A stretch of 51,646 nucleotides of DNA from Rhodoglobus sp. Its GTDB lineage: Bacteria; Actinomycetota; Actinomycetes; Actinomycetales; Microbacteriaceae. This document shows, in pieces, positions 24,256 to 32,691 of this stretch. The stretch covers positions 1-51,646 of the forward strand of contig JAODLY010000010.1 of assembly GCA_025464445.1 (NCBI GenBank), read 5' to 3'. The notes beneath the pieces were generated by a model that saw only the letters and a program-made list of their open reading frames with translations, did no database searches and was not told the origin of the DNA. A program made the position numbers and the translations under genes. Every line of letters starts with the position of its first letter. Position 1 is the stretch's first letter.

Positions 24256-25539
24256 TTGCGCAGATCACGAGGCAGCGTAGCCGTCGGACTCGCAGCGCTT
24301 ATGGCGCTGACGGGGCTCACGGCCTGCAGCACTGGCGGTAGCACGGACAATTCGAGTGGCCCTCCGCAGAGCAACGTGACCCTCACGGTGTCGCGCTGGT
24401 CCGGCCCACAGGCCGACGAGCAGAAGGTCCTGCTGGACCAATACACGAAGGAGACGGGCGTCAAGATCCAGTTCGACGCCATCGACTACGCGCAGCTCCA
24501 GCAGAAGCAGACGCTCAACATGAGCACCAAGACCGGTGGGTACGACCTCATCTACGTGCCGGAAGGGTGGGTCGGCTCTTACGTCAAGTCCGGTTACCTC
24601 ACCAAGCTCGATGACATGGTCAAAGACGCGACCCTGACCGGGGCCAACTGGGACTATGCGGACATCCAGCAGAGCGGCATCGACACGTATACCGTCGACG
24701 GCTCGCTCTACGGGCTGCCCTACTTCGTCCAGACGCCACTCCTGGTCTATGACAAGGACGCGCTCAAGACAGCTGGCCTCGCGGTGCCGAAGACCTGGGC
24801 CGACATCCTGAAGGCCGCGAAGTACTTCAAGGACCAGGGCACAGGGATCGCCCTTCCGTTCCGCCAGGGAACGGCCATCGGAAACCTGATGGCGGTGCTC
24901 CTCGCTGGTGACAGCACGAGCTTCTTCGACAAGAGCGGCAAGCTCGACCTCACCAACTCGAAGGTCGTCGACACGGTCCAGTTCATCCAGGACCTGAGCA
25001 AGTACGGACTCGAGGGCAGCAACGGATGGCACTGGGACGAGGTGAACAAGGCACTGCAGTTCGCGCAGGCTCCCATGGGCTTCACGACCTCCGGCCTGTT
25101 CTCCGCACTTGAAGACCCGAGCGCTTCGCAGGTCGCGGGCAAGCTCGGCTACGCGCCGATCCCCTATGCCGACAAGGCTGCAGGGCTCATCCAGTCCTGG
25201 TCGTGGGCCATTCCGGCCGACAGCAAGAACCAGCAGGAGGCATTCAAGCTCGGGGCCTGGCTCACGAGCAAGGAGCAGCAGAAGGCGATGGCTACGGTTG
25301 ACCCCGGCTTCATCAGCTTCCGCCAGTCGCTTGCCGATGACAAGGCGCTGGTGGCTAACGCCCCCTGGCTGCCTGCCATCAAGGAGGCGCTGTCCAACGG
25401 CGTGACCCTGCCGCTGCAGCCCGCCGCGACCGAGTTCATGACCGCGCTCGACGCTGGACTCTCCGGGGTGGTCACGAACGGTGACGACCCGAAGACGATG
25501 CTCCAAACCGTCCAGGCAAGCGAAGGATCGAAGTTCTAA
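24256..25539 (+). CDS. Sugar-binding lipoprotein of second ABC transporter (427 aa)
   Basis: A family-1 solute-binding protein with a lipoprotein signal: basic start, hydrophobic VAVGLAALMALTGLTAC with lipobox LTAC (Cys near 24), then a Gly/Ser/Asn linker. The mature part has VSRWSGPQADEQKVLLDQY, GYDLIYVPEGWVGSYVKSGYL and YGLPYFVQTPLLVYDKDAL, a typical CUT1 binding-protein pattern. The TTG start follows AGAGAAGGAAG; a weak start codon is unusual for a highly expressed protein. It is first in its operon, ahead of two permeases and the iol-like kinase, and separated from the permeases by a stable hairpin. The ligand may be a cyclitol or sugar given the downstream genes. Confidence 0.93.
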   Translation: MRRSRGSVAVGLAALMALTGLTACSTGGSTDNSSGPPQSNVTLTVSRWSGPQADEQKVLLDQYTKETGVKIQFDAIDYAQLQQKQTLNMSTKTGGYDLIYVPEGWVGSYVKSGYLTKLDDMVKDATLTGANWDYADIQQSGIDTYTVDGSLYGLPYFVQTPLLVYDKDALKTAGLAVPKTWADILKAAKYFKDQGTGIALPFRQGTAIGNLMAVLLAGDSTSFFDKSGKLDLTNSKVVDTVQFIQDLSKYGLEGSNGWHWDEVNKALQFAQAPMGFTTSGLFSALEDPSASQVAGKLGYAPIPYADKAAGLIQSWSWAIPADSKNQQEAFKLGAWLTSKEQQKAMATVDPGFISFRQSLADDKALVANAPWLPAIKEALSNGVTLPLQPAATEFMTALDAGLSGVVTNGDDPKTMLQTVQASEGSKF

Positions 25540-25551
25540 CAGGTCCATGAT

Positions 25552-25597
25552 GATCGGGTGCGGGTAGGCGCCGAGAGGCACCCACCCGCATCCGATC
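25552..25597 (+). other. Intercistronic stem-loop between binding protein and permease
   Basis: GATCGGGTGCGGGT (25552-25565) pairs with ACCCGCATCCGATC (25584-25597) over 14 positions with a single G-U pair and an 18-nt loop. Such hairpins after binding-protein genes protect the upstream mRNA or partly terminate, giving more binding protein than permease. Confidence 0.75.
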
Positions 25598-25639
25598 TCA
25601 TCTGCGCCATTGCCCCTTCACAGACGGAACTCGATTGAC

Positions 25640-26557
25640 ATGAGCACCACAACAGCACGACTCGCCCCGCTGCGATCCCGGCCGGGGTATGCGAAGAGGG
25701 AACTGCGCCTGGCGTACTTCCTCATCCTGCCCGCGGCGCTCGCGATCTTCCTCGTGATGATCCTGCCGCTCGGATTCGCGATCTATGCGAGCTTCTTCCA
25801 GTACAGCCTGGGCCAGCCCATGGTGTTCGTGTTCTTCGACAACTACATCGCGTTCTTCAAAGACGCCACGGCGCTCAGGTCGCTGCTCAACACCATCATC
25901 TTCACCGTGCTCTCGCTCAGCCTCTGCATCTCGATAGGGGTCGGGATGTCCGTGCTCCTGAAGAGCCTGAGCCCGCGCGTGGGCAACGTGCTGCGCGCGA
26001 TCTTCGCGATGCCGATCCTCATCTCGCCGATCATCGCGAGCCTGATCTGGCGCTACATGTACGACCCGACTTACGGGCTCATCTACTTCGTGTTGAATTC
26101 GATAGGGCTGCACGGCTTCGGCGGCCTCACGGCGTCGAGCACTGCGCTCATCTGCATAGTCATCACCGATGTCTGGCACGCGACCCCGTTCATCATCCTC
26201 GTCGCGTCGGCAGGCCTGACAGTCATTCCTGAGGAGCTGTACGAGGCTGCCCGGATCGACGGCGCGGGCGCGGCCCGCACGCTGTTCAACGTGACGCTCC
26301 CGCTACTGACCAAGACCCTCGTCATCCTGATTCTCATTCGCGGCACAGACGCCTTCAGGGTCTTCGACCTGATCTACGGTCTCACCGGTGGTGGCCCGGC
26401 CAACTCCACGACATCGCTGAGCATCTTCGCGTACCAGCAGGCTTACGAGAACAACCAGATGGGCTACGGCATGGCCGTGGCCGTGCTCACCCTCATCGCC
26501 CTGATCCTGCTGTTCGGTCCGCTAATGCGGAACTCCGCGCGGGGAAGGGCCGAGTGA
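25640..26557 (+). CDS. Sugar ABC transporter permease, MalF/UgpA type (305 aa)
   Basis: A CUT1 inner-membrane permease with six membrane segments (first LRLAYFLILPAALAIFLVMI) and the EAA loop YEAARIDGAGAARTLFNVTLP near residues 206-226. The ATG at 25640 was chosen over a TTG 30 nt upstream because the protein then starts with the usual short basic tail (RSRPGYAKRELR); the ribosome site is weak. The stop overlaps the next permease start (GTGATG). No ATPase gene is present in this operon either. Confidence 0.92.
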   Translation: MSTTTARLAPLRSRPGYAKRELRLAYFLILPAALAIFLVMILPLGFAIYASFFQYSLGQPMVFVFFDNYIAFFKDATALRSLLNTIIFTVLSLSLCISIGVGMSVLLKSLSPRVGNVLRAIFAMPILISPIIASLIWRYMYDPTYGLIYFVLNSIGLHGFGGLTASSTALICIVITDVWHATPFIILVASAGLTVIPEELYEAARIDGAGAARTLFNVTLPLLTKTLVILILIRGTDAFRVFDLIYGLTGGGPANSTTSLSIFAYQQAYENNQMGYGMAVAVLTLIALILLFGPLMRNSARGRAE

Positions 26558-27390
26558 TGCGCGCCACGCGAAAGGTCAGGCCGGCCTCTGTGGTCAAGTG
26601 GATCATCCTCGTGGTGTTCCTCATCTGGACAGTCGTGCCGATCGCGCTCGTCGTGATCAACTCGTTCAAGGTGCCGAAGGACATCTTCACCAAGGCACCG
26701 ACGCTCATTTTCCAGCCCACGATCCAGAACTACGTGAACGCGTTCACGAAGAGTGACTTCGGCAGCTACTTCCTCAACAGCACAATCGTGGCGCTCAGCT
26801 CGACGGTCATCGTGATCCTGATCGGCACCTTCGCCGCGTACGGCCTGACGAGTTTCCAGTTGCGTGCGGCGAACGGCATCGCCAACGGGTTCCTCGTGGG
26901 CAAGCTCGTGCCGGTGATCGCGTTACTGCTTCCGCTATTCGTCATCATCAATGCCATCGGGCTGCGCGGAACCCTCGCCGGCCCCGCTATCGCGCATGTC
27001 GCGTTGAACCTGCCCTTCGCGGTCTGGCTGCTCATGGGATTCATCCGTGATGTTCCCCAGGAACTGGAGCAGGCGGCGATGATCGACGGCTGCACGAAGA
27101 TGCAGGCGTTCTGGCGGGTGCTGCTGCCGGTGATCCTGCCCGGCGTCGCCGCTGTGTTCATCCTGAGCATGCAGTATTCGTGGAACGAACTGCTGTTCTC
27201 GCTGCAACTGACCACGATCGGCACATACACGCTGCCGGTCGGCATCGCGAGTTTCGTGGGTGCCGTCTCCGTCGACTGGGGCACGAGTAGCGCGGCCGCC
27301 ACCCTGACCATGGCCCCGATGATCGTGCTCGGCTTCTTCGTGCAGAAATACCTCGCAGAGGGCACTACAGGCGGGGCGGTGAAGGGATGA
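26557..27390 (+). CDS. Sugar ABC transporter permease, MalG/UgpE type (277 aa)
   Basis: The second CUT1 permease, with a first membrane segment WIILVVFLIWTVVPIALVVI, the typical NSFKVPKDIF stretch after it, and the EAA loop EQAAMIDGCTKMQAFWRVLLP near residues 168-188. The start could be GTG 26554 or ATG 26557; both follow GGGGAAGGG. It overlaps the kinase gene by 4 nt (ATGA), tying transport directly to sugar-acid or cyclitol phosphorylation. Confidence 0.93.
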   Translation: MRATRKVRPASVVKWIILVVFLIWTVVPIALVVINSFKVPKDIFTKAPTLIFQPTIQNYVNAFTKSDFGSYFLNSTIVALSSTVIVILIGTFAAYGLTSFQLRAANGIANGFLVGKLVPVIALLLPLFVIINAIGLRGTLAGPAIAHVALNLPFAVWLLMGFIRDVPQELEQAAMIDGCTKMQAFWRVLLPVILPGVAAVFILSMQYSWNELLFSLQLTTIGTYTLPVGIASFVGAVSVDWGTSSAAATLTMAPMIVLGFFVQKYLAEGTTGGAVKG

Positions 27391-28343
27391 CCGCGCCCGC
27401 ACTCGACGTGCTCACCATCGGCCGCGTGGGGGTCGACCTCTACCCGCTACAGGACAACGTCGGGCTCGAGGATGTCACGACCTTCGGCAAGTACCTCGGA
27501 GGCAGCGCCACGAATGTCGCGGTCGCGGCCGCGAGGCACGGGCGGGCGAGCGCCGTAATCACCCGCACCGGTGACGATCCTTTCGGCCGCTTCGTGGCGC
27601 GCGAGATCGCCAGGCTCGGCGTCGACGGCAGCTTCGTGGATGTCGTGCCCGGCCTGAACACGCCAGTGACCTTCTGCGAGATCTTCCCGCCAGACAACTT
27701 TCCGATCTACTTCTACCGCGAACCCATCGCACCCGACCTCATGATCACGGCCGAGTCGCTCGACCTCGATGCGATCCGTTCTGCAGGGGTGTACTGGTCG
27801 ACGGTGACCGGGCTCAGCCGCGAACCGAGCCGCAGCGCGCACGCCGCGGCCTGGGCAGCGCGGGCCAGGGCCGAGAACACCGTGCTCGATCTCGACTACC
27901 GTCCGATGTTCTGGGAAAGCGCGATCGAGGCGAGAACGCAGGTCGCAGCAGCGCTCGAGCACGTCACGGTGGCCGTCGGGAACCGCGAGGAGTGTGAGGT
28001 CGCCGTCGGCGAGACCGAACCACACCGCGCCGCCGACGCCCTGCTCGAGCGGGGCGTCTCGCTCGCGATCGTGAAGCAGGGGCCGAGGGGTGTGCTCGCC
28101 AAAACGCGCGAAGAGGTTGTCGAGGTGCCGGCGGTCGAGGTGAGAGTCGTCAACGGCCTCGGGGCTGGTGACGGCTTCGGTGGGGCCCTGTGCCATGGGT
28201 TGTTGAGCGGGTGGTCGCTCGAGCGCACCCTACGGTTCGCGAATGTGGCAGGCGCGATCGTCGCGAGCCGCCGCGAATGTGCAACGGCCATGCCGACGTC
28301 GGCAGAAGTCGAAGAGTTCATGGGGAGAGGTGGCGCCCGATGA
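27387..28343 (+). CDS. iolC: PfkB-family kinase, IolC-like (5-dehydro-2-deoxygluconokinase), 318 aa
   Basis: A ribokinase-fold sugar kinase. IolC phosphorylates 5-dehydro-2-deoxygluconate (DKG) in inositol breakdown. The N-terminus LTIGRVGVDLYPLQDNVGLE is the IolC-type signature; GGSATNVAVAAARHG (substrate loop), TPVTFCEIFPPDNFPIYFYR and the C-terminal anion-hole and catalytic base GLGAGDGFGGALCHGLL (Asp near 258) complete the fold. It overlaps the barrel aldolase by 4 nt. IolB and IolD, which normally make its substrate, are not in the window, so either they lie elsewhere or this kinase acts on a related deoxy-keto acid. Confidence 0.87.
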   Translation: MTAPALDVLTIGRVGVDLYPLQDNVGLEDVTTFGKYLGGSATNVAVAAARHGRASAVITRTGDDPFGRFVAREIARLGVDGSFVDVVPGLNTPVTFCEIFPPDNFPIYFYREPIAPDLMITAESLDLDAIRSAGVYWSTVTGLSREPSRSAHAAAWAARARAENTVLDLDYRPMFWESAIEARTQVAAALEHVTVAVGNREECEVAVGETEPHRAADALLERGVSLAIVKQGPRGVLAKTREEVVEVPAVEVRVVNGLGAGDGFGGALCHGLLSGWSLERTLRFANVAGAIVASRRECATAMPTSAEVEEFMGRGGAR

Positions 28344-29224
28344 CCGAGTCGGACTTCGAGGCAGTGCGCAATGCGAGGGCGGGCGATCCCGGCGCGATCG
28401 AGCGCGCACTCGCCGGACGCAAACGCAGGCCGCTGCTGGTCGGCGACAAGCGGCTGTTCATCCTGGCCGCGGATCATCCCGCCCGCGGGTCCCTCGGAGT
28501 GCGCGAGGACGGGATGGCGATGGCCGACAGGTACGACCTGCTCGAACGGCTCGCGGCGGCGCTGCAGAACCCCCTCGTCGACGGGTTCCTGGGCACGGCG
28601 GATCTCGTCGAGGACCTCGCCCTGATGGGCTCGCTCGAGAACAAGATCGTTGTGGGATCGATGAACCGCGGCGGGCTCAAATCCGCAGTTTTCGAGATGG
28701 ACGACCGGTTCACGGCATACGACCTGGACACGATCCGCAGCTACAACCTCGACTTCGCCAAGCTCCTCGTGCGTATCAACCTGGACGATGCCGGATCCGT
28801 GCACACCCTGCACACCGCCGCCGAGATCGTGACTCGCGCGGCCGAAGCCCACCTGCCGATAATGATCGAGCCGTTCATGAGCGAGTGGGTCGACGGGTCT
28901 ATTCGCAACGACCTCACCGCGGATGCCGTGATCAAGTCGATTGCGATCGCCTCTGCGCTCGGGGCGAGCTCGGCATACTCCTGGCTCAAGCTGCCCGTCG
29001 TGCCCGACATGGAGCGGGTAATGAAGGCGACGACCCTGCCGACCCTCCTGCTCGGCGGCGATCCGCTCATGCAGTCCCATGAGATCTATGAGTCGTGGGA
29101 GAACGCGCTCTCCCTTCCCGGGGTTCATGGACTCGTCGTCGGCCGCACCCTGCTCTATCCCCCTGACGGCGACGTCATGGGTGCCGTAGAGCGCGCAGCC
29201 CAGCTGGTCCATCACGCGCGCTGA
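28340..29224 (+). CDS. iol-associated (beta/alpha)8-barrel aldolase-like protein (Cgl0158 type), 294 aa
   Basis: A class-I aldolase-like barrel that in actinobacteria often follows iolC. Landmarks are RLFILAADHPARGSLGV (about 38-54), GTADLVEDLALMGSLENKIVVGSMNRGGL, FAKLLVRINLDDAGS, PIMIEPFMSEWVDG and AYSWLKLPVVPDME with a candidate Schiff-base Lys. It probably splits the phosphorylated deoxy-keto acid made by the upstream kinase into a triose phosphate and a semialdehyde, the job done by IolJ elsewhere. The ATG at 28340 overlaps the kinase stop (ATGA); the in-frame upstream extension was rejected. Confidence 0.85.
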   Translation: MTESDFEAVRNARAGDPGAIERALAGRKRRPLLVGDKRLFILAADHPARGSLGVREDGMAMADRYDLLERLAAALQNPLVDGFLGTADLVEDLALMGSLENKIVVGSMNRGGLKSAVFEMDDRFTAYDLDTIRSYNLDFAKLLVRINLDDAGSVHTLHTAAEIVTRAAEAHLPIMIEPFMSEWVDGSIRNDLTADAVIKSIAIASALGASSAYSWLKLPVVPDMERVMKATTLPTLLLGGDPLMQSHEIYESWENALSLPGVHGLVVGRTLLYPPDGDVMGAVERAAQLVHHAR

Positions 29225-29265
29225 GTGTCACCAGTTCCACCCCCACCAACGAAGGATCCCGCAGG

Positions 29266-30771
29266 ATGACCGCTATGACCATGCCCGCCGTGTCCCACTG
29301 GATCGACGGCAAGCCCCGACCGGGCACCGGCGGACGGTTCGGCCCGATCTTCGACCCGGCGCTGGGCCGGCAGGTGCGATCGGTGCCGCTCGCCGGCGAG
29401 GCCGAGATCGCGGAGGCCATCGCGTCGGCTGCTGCGGCTTTTCCCGCTTGGCGCGATGCGTCTATGGCGAAACGCCTGACCATCATGTTCGCCTTCCGTG
29501 AGCTGTTGAATGCGCGCAAGGCCGAGCTCGCCGAGCTCATCACCGAGGAGCACGGCAAGGTGCTCTCCGATGCCCTCGGGGAGATCGCGAGAGGCCAGGA
29601 GGTCGTCGAGTTCGCGCTGGGTTTTCCGCACCTCACGAAGGGCGAATACTCCGAGAACGTCTCCACGGGCGTCGATGTGTATTCGCTGCGCCAGCCGCTC
29701 GGCGTCGTCGGCGTGATCAGCCCGTTCAACTTTCCGGCGATGGTGCCGCTCTGGTTTGTTCCCGTCGCGATCGCGGCAGGCAACACCGTTGTGCTCAAGC
29801 CGAGCGAGAAGGACCCATCGGCCGCGATCTGGATCGCCGGACTGTTCGCCGAGGCCGGGCTGCCGCCGGGAGTGTTGACGGTGCTGCATGGAGACAAGCA
29901 GGCGGTGGACGGACTGCTGGAGCATCCCGATGTCGCATCGATAAGTTTCGTCGGCTCGACGCCGATCGCGAAGTACGTATATGAGACGGGAACACGCAAC
30001 GGCAAGCGGGTGCAGGCACTCGGCGGCGCCAAGAACCACATGCTCGTGCTTCCGGATGCCGACCTCGACCTCGTCGCAGACTCCGCCGTCAACGCGGGGT
30101 TCGGGTCGGCGGGAGAACGCTGCATGGCGATCTCGGTGATCGTGGCCGTCGAACCGGTGGCGGACGTGCTCATCGAGAAGATCGCGCAGCGGATGGCCAC
30201 ACTCCGGGTGGGCGATGGCCGGCGCGGGTGTGACATGGGCCCGCTCGTGACCGAGCAGCACAGGGACAAGGTCGCGTCGTACCTCGACATCGCGAGCCAG
30301 GACGGCGCGACGATCGTGGTCGATGGTCGGGGCATCCAGGTCGATGGTGACCCAAACGGGTTCTGGCTCGGGCCGACCCTCATCGACAACGTGCCCACGA
30401 CATCCCGGGTCTACACCGAGGAGATCTTCGGCCCAGTTCTCTCGATCGTGCGGGTCGCCAGCTATGAGCAGGGCGTCGCCCTGATCAACGGCAACCAGTA
30501 CGGCAATGGCACCGCGATCTTCACAAATGACGGGGGAGCGGCGCGACGATTCCAGAACGAGGTGACCGTGGGAATGATCGGTATCAACGTGCCGATCCCC
30601 GTGCCGGTCGCCTACTTCTCGTTCGGCGGCTGGAAGGACTCGCTATTCGGTGACGTCAAGGCGTACGGCGCCGCGGGCTTCCATTTCTTCACCCGCGAGA
30701 AGGCCGTCACGAGCCGCTGGCTCGACCCGTCGCACGGCGGGATCAATCTCGGATTCCCGCAGAACGCGTGA
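29266..30771 (+). CDS. mmsA: Methylmalonate-semialdehyde dehydrogenase, CoA-acylating (501 aa)
   Basis: An aldehyde dehydrogenase that turns malonate/methylmalonate semialdehyde plus CoA into acetyl-/propionyl-CoA and CO2; the last step of inositol breakdown as IolA. Family marks are SHWIDGKPRPG at the start, GVISPFNFPAMVPLWFVPVAIA, KPSEKDPSA, FVGSTPIAKYVYETG, and the catalytic Cys in GSAGERCMAIS (near 287). The CoA-acylating branch lacks the usual Glu general base, and AKNHMLVLPDADLD at that place agrees. Following the iolC-like kinase and aldolase, it would remove their semialdehyde product. Convergent with the GntR gene, 2 nt between stops. Confidence 0.93.
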   Translation: MTAMTMPAVSHWIDGKPRPGTGGRFGPIFDPALGRQVRSVPLAGEAEIAEAIASAAAAFPAWRDASMAKRLTIMFAFRELLNARKAELAELITEEHGKVLSDALGEIARGQEVVEFALGFPHLTKGEYSENVSTGVDVYSLRQPLGVVGVISPFNFPAMVPLWFVPVAIAAGNTVVLKPSEKDPSAAIWIAGLFAEAGLPPGVLTVLHGDKQAVDGLLEHPDVASISFVGSTPIAKYVYETGTRNGKRVQALGGAKNHMLVLPDADLDLVADSAVNAGFGSAGERCMAISVIVAVEPVADVLIEKIAQRMATLRVGDGRRGCDMGPLVTEQHRDKVASYLDIASQDGATIVVDGRGIQVDGDPNGFWLGPTLIDNVPTTSRVYTEEIFGPVLSIVRVASYEQGVALINGNQYGNGTAIFTNDGGAARRFQNEVTVGMIGINVPIPVPVAYFSFGGWKDSLFGDVKAYGAAGFHFFTREKAVTSRWLDPSHGGINLGFPQNA

Positions 30772-30773
30772 GC

Positions 30774-31523
30774 CTACTTCTCGACGAGCGTGACCTCGAA
30801 CGAGTAGAGGTCGGGGCGGTAGGAGTGTTCGCCGAACTCGACGGCGTGGCCGGACTGGTCGAAGAGGGTGCGCGACATCACGAGCACGGGCGAACCGGGC
30901 TTCTGGTCGAAGAGCTGCGCCTCCTCGGCCGTGCCCACCCGCGCCCCGATCGTCTGCCGCGCGACGCGCATCGTCGTGCCCCTGGCGCGCATGAGCTGGT
31001 ACAGCCCGTGCTTCTCGAACTGCTCAGCGGTGAGGGTGAGGAACTCCGGCGGGAGGTAGTTCTCGAGCAGCGCGAAAGGTACACCGTCGCTGAAGCGCAG
31101 TCGCTTGATGTGCAGCACTGTCGCGTCGGCAGGAAGGGTGAGCGACTCGAGGATCTCGGCGGACGGCCTCATCTCCTCATGCAGCAGAACCTTCGTCGTC
31201 GGGGAGCGGTTGGAGATGCTCAGGTCGTCGTAGAGGCTCGTGAGTTCGACGCTGCGGGTGAGGCGGCCGCGCACGACCTGGGTGCCGACGCCGCGCCTGC
31301 GGACGAGGAGGCCCTGGTCGACGAGCTCCTGGATCGCGCGGCGAATCGTCGGCCGGGAGATGGCGAGATGCTCGGCGAGCTTGAGCTCGTTCTCGATGCG
31401 CGAGCCGGGCGCGAGGTCTCCGCGCTCGATCGCCTCCTGCATCCGTCGCGCGATCTGGTAGTAGAGCGGAATCGGACCGGACCGGTCGAGATCCATGAAG
31501 AGTTCTTCGGTGGAAATCGTCAT
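30774..31523 (-). CDS. GntR-family regulator, HutC/UTRA type (249 aa)
   Basis: The winged helix (about 15-80: PLYYQIARRMQEAIERGDLAPGSRIENELKLAEHL, then SRPTIRRAIQEL and LLVRRRGVGTQV) is followed by a UTRA effector domain (about 95-245) with LLENYLPPEFLTL and SRTLFDQSGHAVEFGEHSYRPDLYSFEV. Such proteins bind sugar phosphates or related acids. ATG at 31523 starts the normal domain; the longer frame crosses the divergent promoter. In actinobacteria a GntR regulator commonly controls iol genes. I propose it binds the TGTCATTACAT element found at 23988, 34457 and 39461; a weaker relative, ATTACAT, lies at 31587-31593 in its own upstream region. Confidence 0.9.
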   Translation of the reverse strand: MTISTEELFMDLDRSGPIPLYYQIARRMQEAIERGDLAPGSRIENELKLAEHLAISRPTIRRAIQELVDQGLLVRRRGVGTQVVRGRLTRSVELTSLYDDLSISNRSPTTKVLLHEEMRPSAEILESLTLPADATVLHIKRLRFSDGVPFALLENYLPPEFLTLTAEQFEKHGLYQLMRARGTTMRVARQTIGARVGTAEEAQLFDQKPGSPVLVMSRTLFDQSGHAVEFGEHSYRPDLYSFEVTLVEK

Positions 31524-31680
31524 CAGGCTCTCTCGCAAAGGTGTCACGTGATTCACATCATAGGGACTGTGCGTCCCGTCCAACCGATTACATTCATGTA
31601 TTCCTAATGATAGGACAAAGGGACATGCACGCGAATAGAATTGCCGCAGCCGCAGACCGAACCAGCCAGGGAGAAACCGA
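31524..31680. promoter_or_regulatory. Divergent promoter region, GntR / Zn-alcohol dehydrogenase
   Basis: The 157-nt gap has several palindromes: TCACGTGA (31544-31551), GGGAC-N5-GTCCC (31563-31577), TACAT-TC-ATGTA (31589-31600) and TCCTA-N4-TAGGA (31602-31615). A possible rightward promoter is AGGACA (31612-31617), 18-nt spacer, TAGAAT (31636-31641). A shortened form of the shared operator (ATTACAT, 31587-31593) is present. Confidence 0.5.
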
Positions 31681-32691
31681 ATGAGCCCGTCAGCGACGAT
31701 GCAGGCGATAGTCAAGGCCGGCCCTGGTGCCGACCAGGTCGTGCTCAGGGACGTGCCCGAGCCGACGGCGGGAGCCGGCTTTGCCCGGGTGCGCGTCGTG
31801 GCGACGGGTATCTGCGGCACAGACATCCACGTGGCGCACGATGAATACGCCTATGAGGCGCCGGTCGTGATGGGCCACGAGATCCTCGGCGTGGTGGAGT
31901 CGGTGGGGGATGCCGCCGACGAGGCCTGGATCGGTGCGAGGGTCGCCTGCGAGACCTACTACTCGACCTGCGAGACCTGCGACTGGTGCAGGGCAGGTCG
32001 TCGTAACCTGTGCCCGAAGCGCCGCTCGCTTGGATCCTTCGAGAATGGCGGGTTCGCTCGTTTCGTCGTGATGCCGGTGATCAATCTGCACCGGCTGCCG
32101 GATTATCTCGGCGAGCTCGACGGGGTGCTCTCCGAACCGCTCGCCTGCGTCGCGCAATGCCTGCTCGATCCCCCTGTGGTGAACTCCGGCGACCGGGTGC
32201 TCGTCACGGGCCCTGGCGCGATGGGACAGCTTGCCGCGCAGGTCGCGAAGGCCCAAGGCGGCGATGTCGTGCTCGCGGGCCTGGAGAAGGACGCCGACCG
32301 CCTCGCGATCGCCGCGAGCCTCGGGATCGGCACCACCACGAGCGTGCCAGACCCGGACTCGTTCGATGTCGTGATCGAGTGCTCCGGCAGCGCGCCGGGC
32401 GCCGCGACGGCGCTGCGTGCAGCGCGCCGGGGTGCTCGTTACGTGCAGGTCGGCATTTTCGGCAGGGAGGTGACCCTGCCGTTCGACATGGTGCTCTACA
32501 AGGAGCTCGTGGTCACGAGCGGATTCGCCTCGACGGCGGTCTCCTGGCGCAGGGCCATGGCACTCATCGAGCAGCGGCTGGTGACCCTCGGCCCGCTCAT
32601 CACCCGGACGGTGCCGATCGCCGAGTTCAGCGCAGCGTTCGACGCGGCCGCGGCGGGCGAGGGCATCAAGACGGTCGTCATCCCGTCGTGA
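31681..32691 (+). CDS. Zinc-dependent alcohol dehydrogenase, sorbitol/threonine-dehydrogenase type (336 aa)
   Basis: A medium-chain dehydrogenase with both zinc sites: the catalytic-site GICGTDIH (Cys near 45) and GHEILGVVE (His/Glu near 67), and the structural-zinc loop CETCDWCRAGRRNLC (near 98-112). The Rossmann motif is VLVTGPGAMGQLAAQVA (about 179-195). The relatives oxidise polyols such as sorbitol, galactitol or inositol derivatives, or threonine. It is divergent from the GntR gene and may belong to its regulon. It overlaps the convergent epimerase-like gene by 14 nt. The substrate is not determinable. Confidence 0.9.
   Translation: MSPSATMQAIVKAGPGADQVVLRDVPEPTAGAGFARVRVVATGICGTDIHVAHDEYAYEAPVVMGHEILGVVESVGDAADEAWIGARVACETYYSTCETCDWCRAGRRNLCPKRRSLGSFENGGFARFVVMPVINLHRLPDYLGELDGVLSEPLACVAQCLLDPPVVNSGDRVLVTGPGAMGQLAAQVAKAQGGDVVLAGLEKDADRLAIAASLGIGTTTSVPDPDSFDVVIECSGSAPGAATALRAARRGARYVQVGIFGREVTLPFDMVLYKELVVTSGFASTAVSWRRAMALIEQRLVTLGPLITRTVPIAEFSAAFDAAAAGEGIKTVVIPS

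Noticed and set aside
24256-30771. Recent horizontal transfer of the iol-like operon
   Set aside because: The lower density of GGATGCC is suggestive, but codon use and GC look like the neighbours and no mobile gene or tRNA flanks the block, so it is not claimed.
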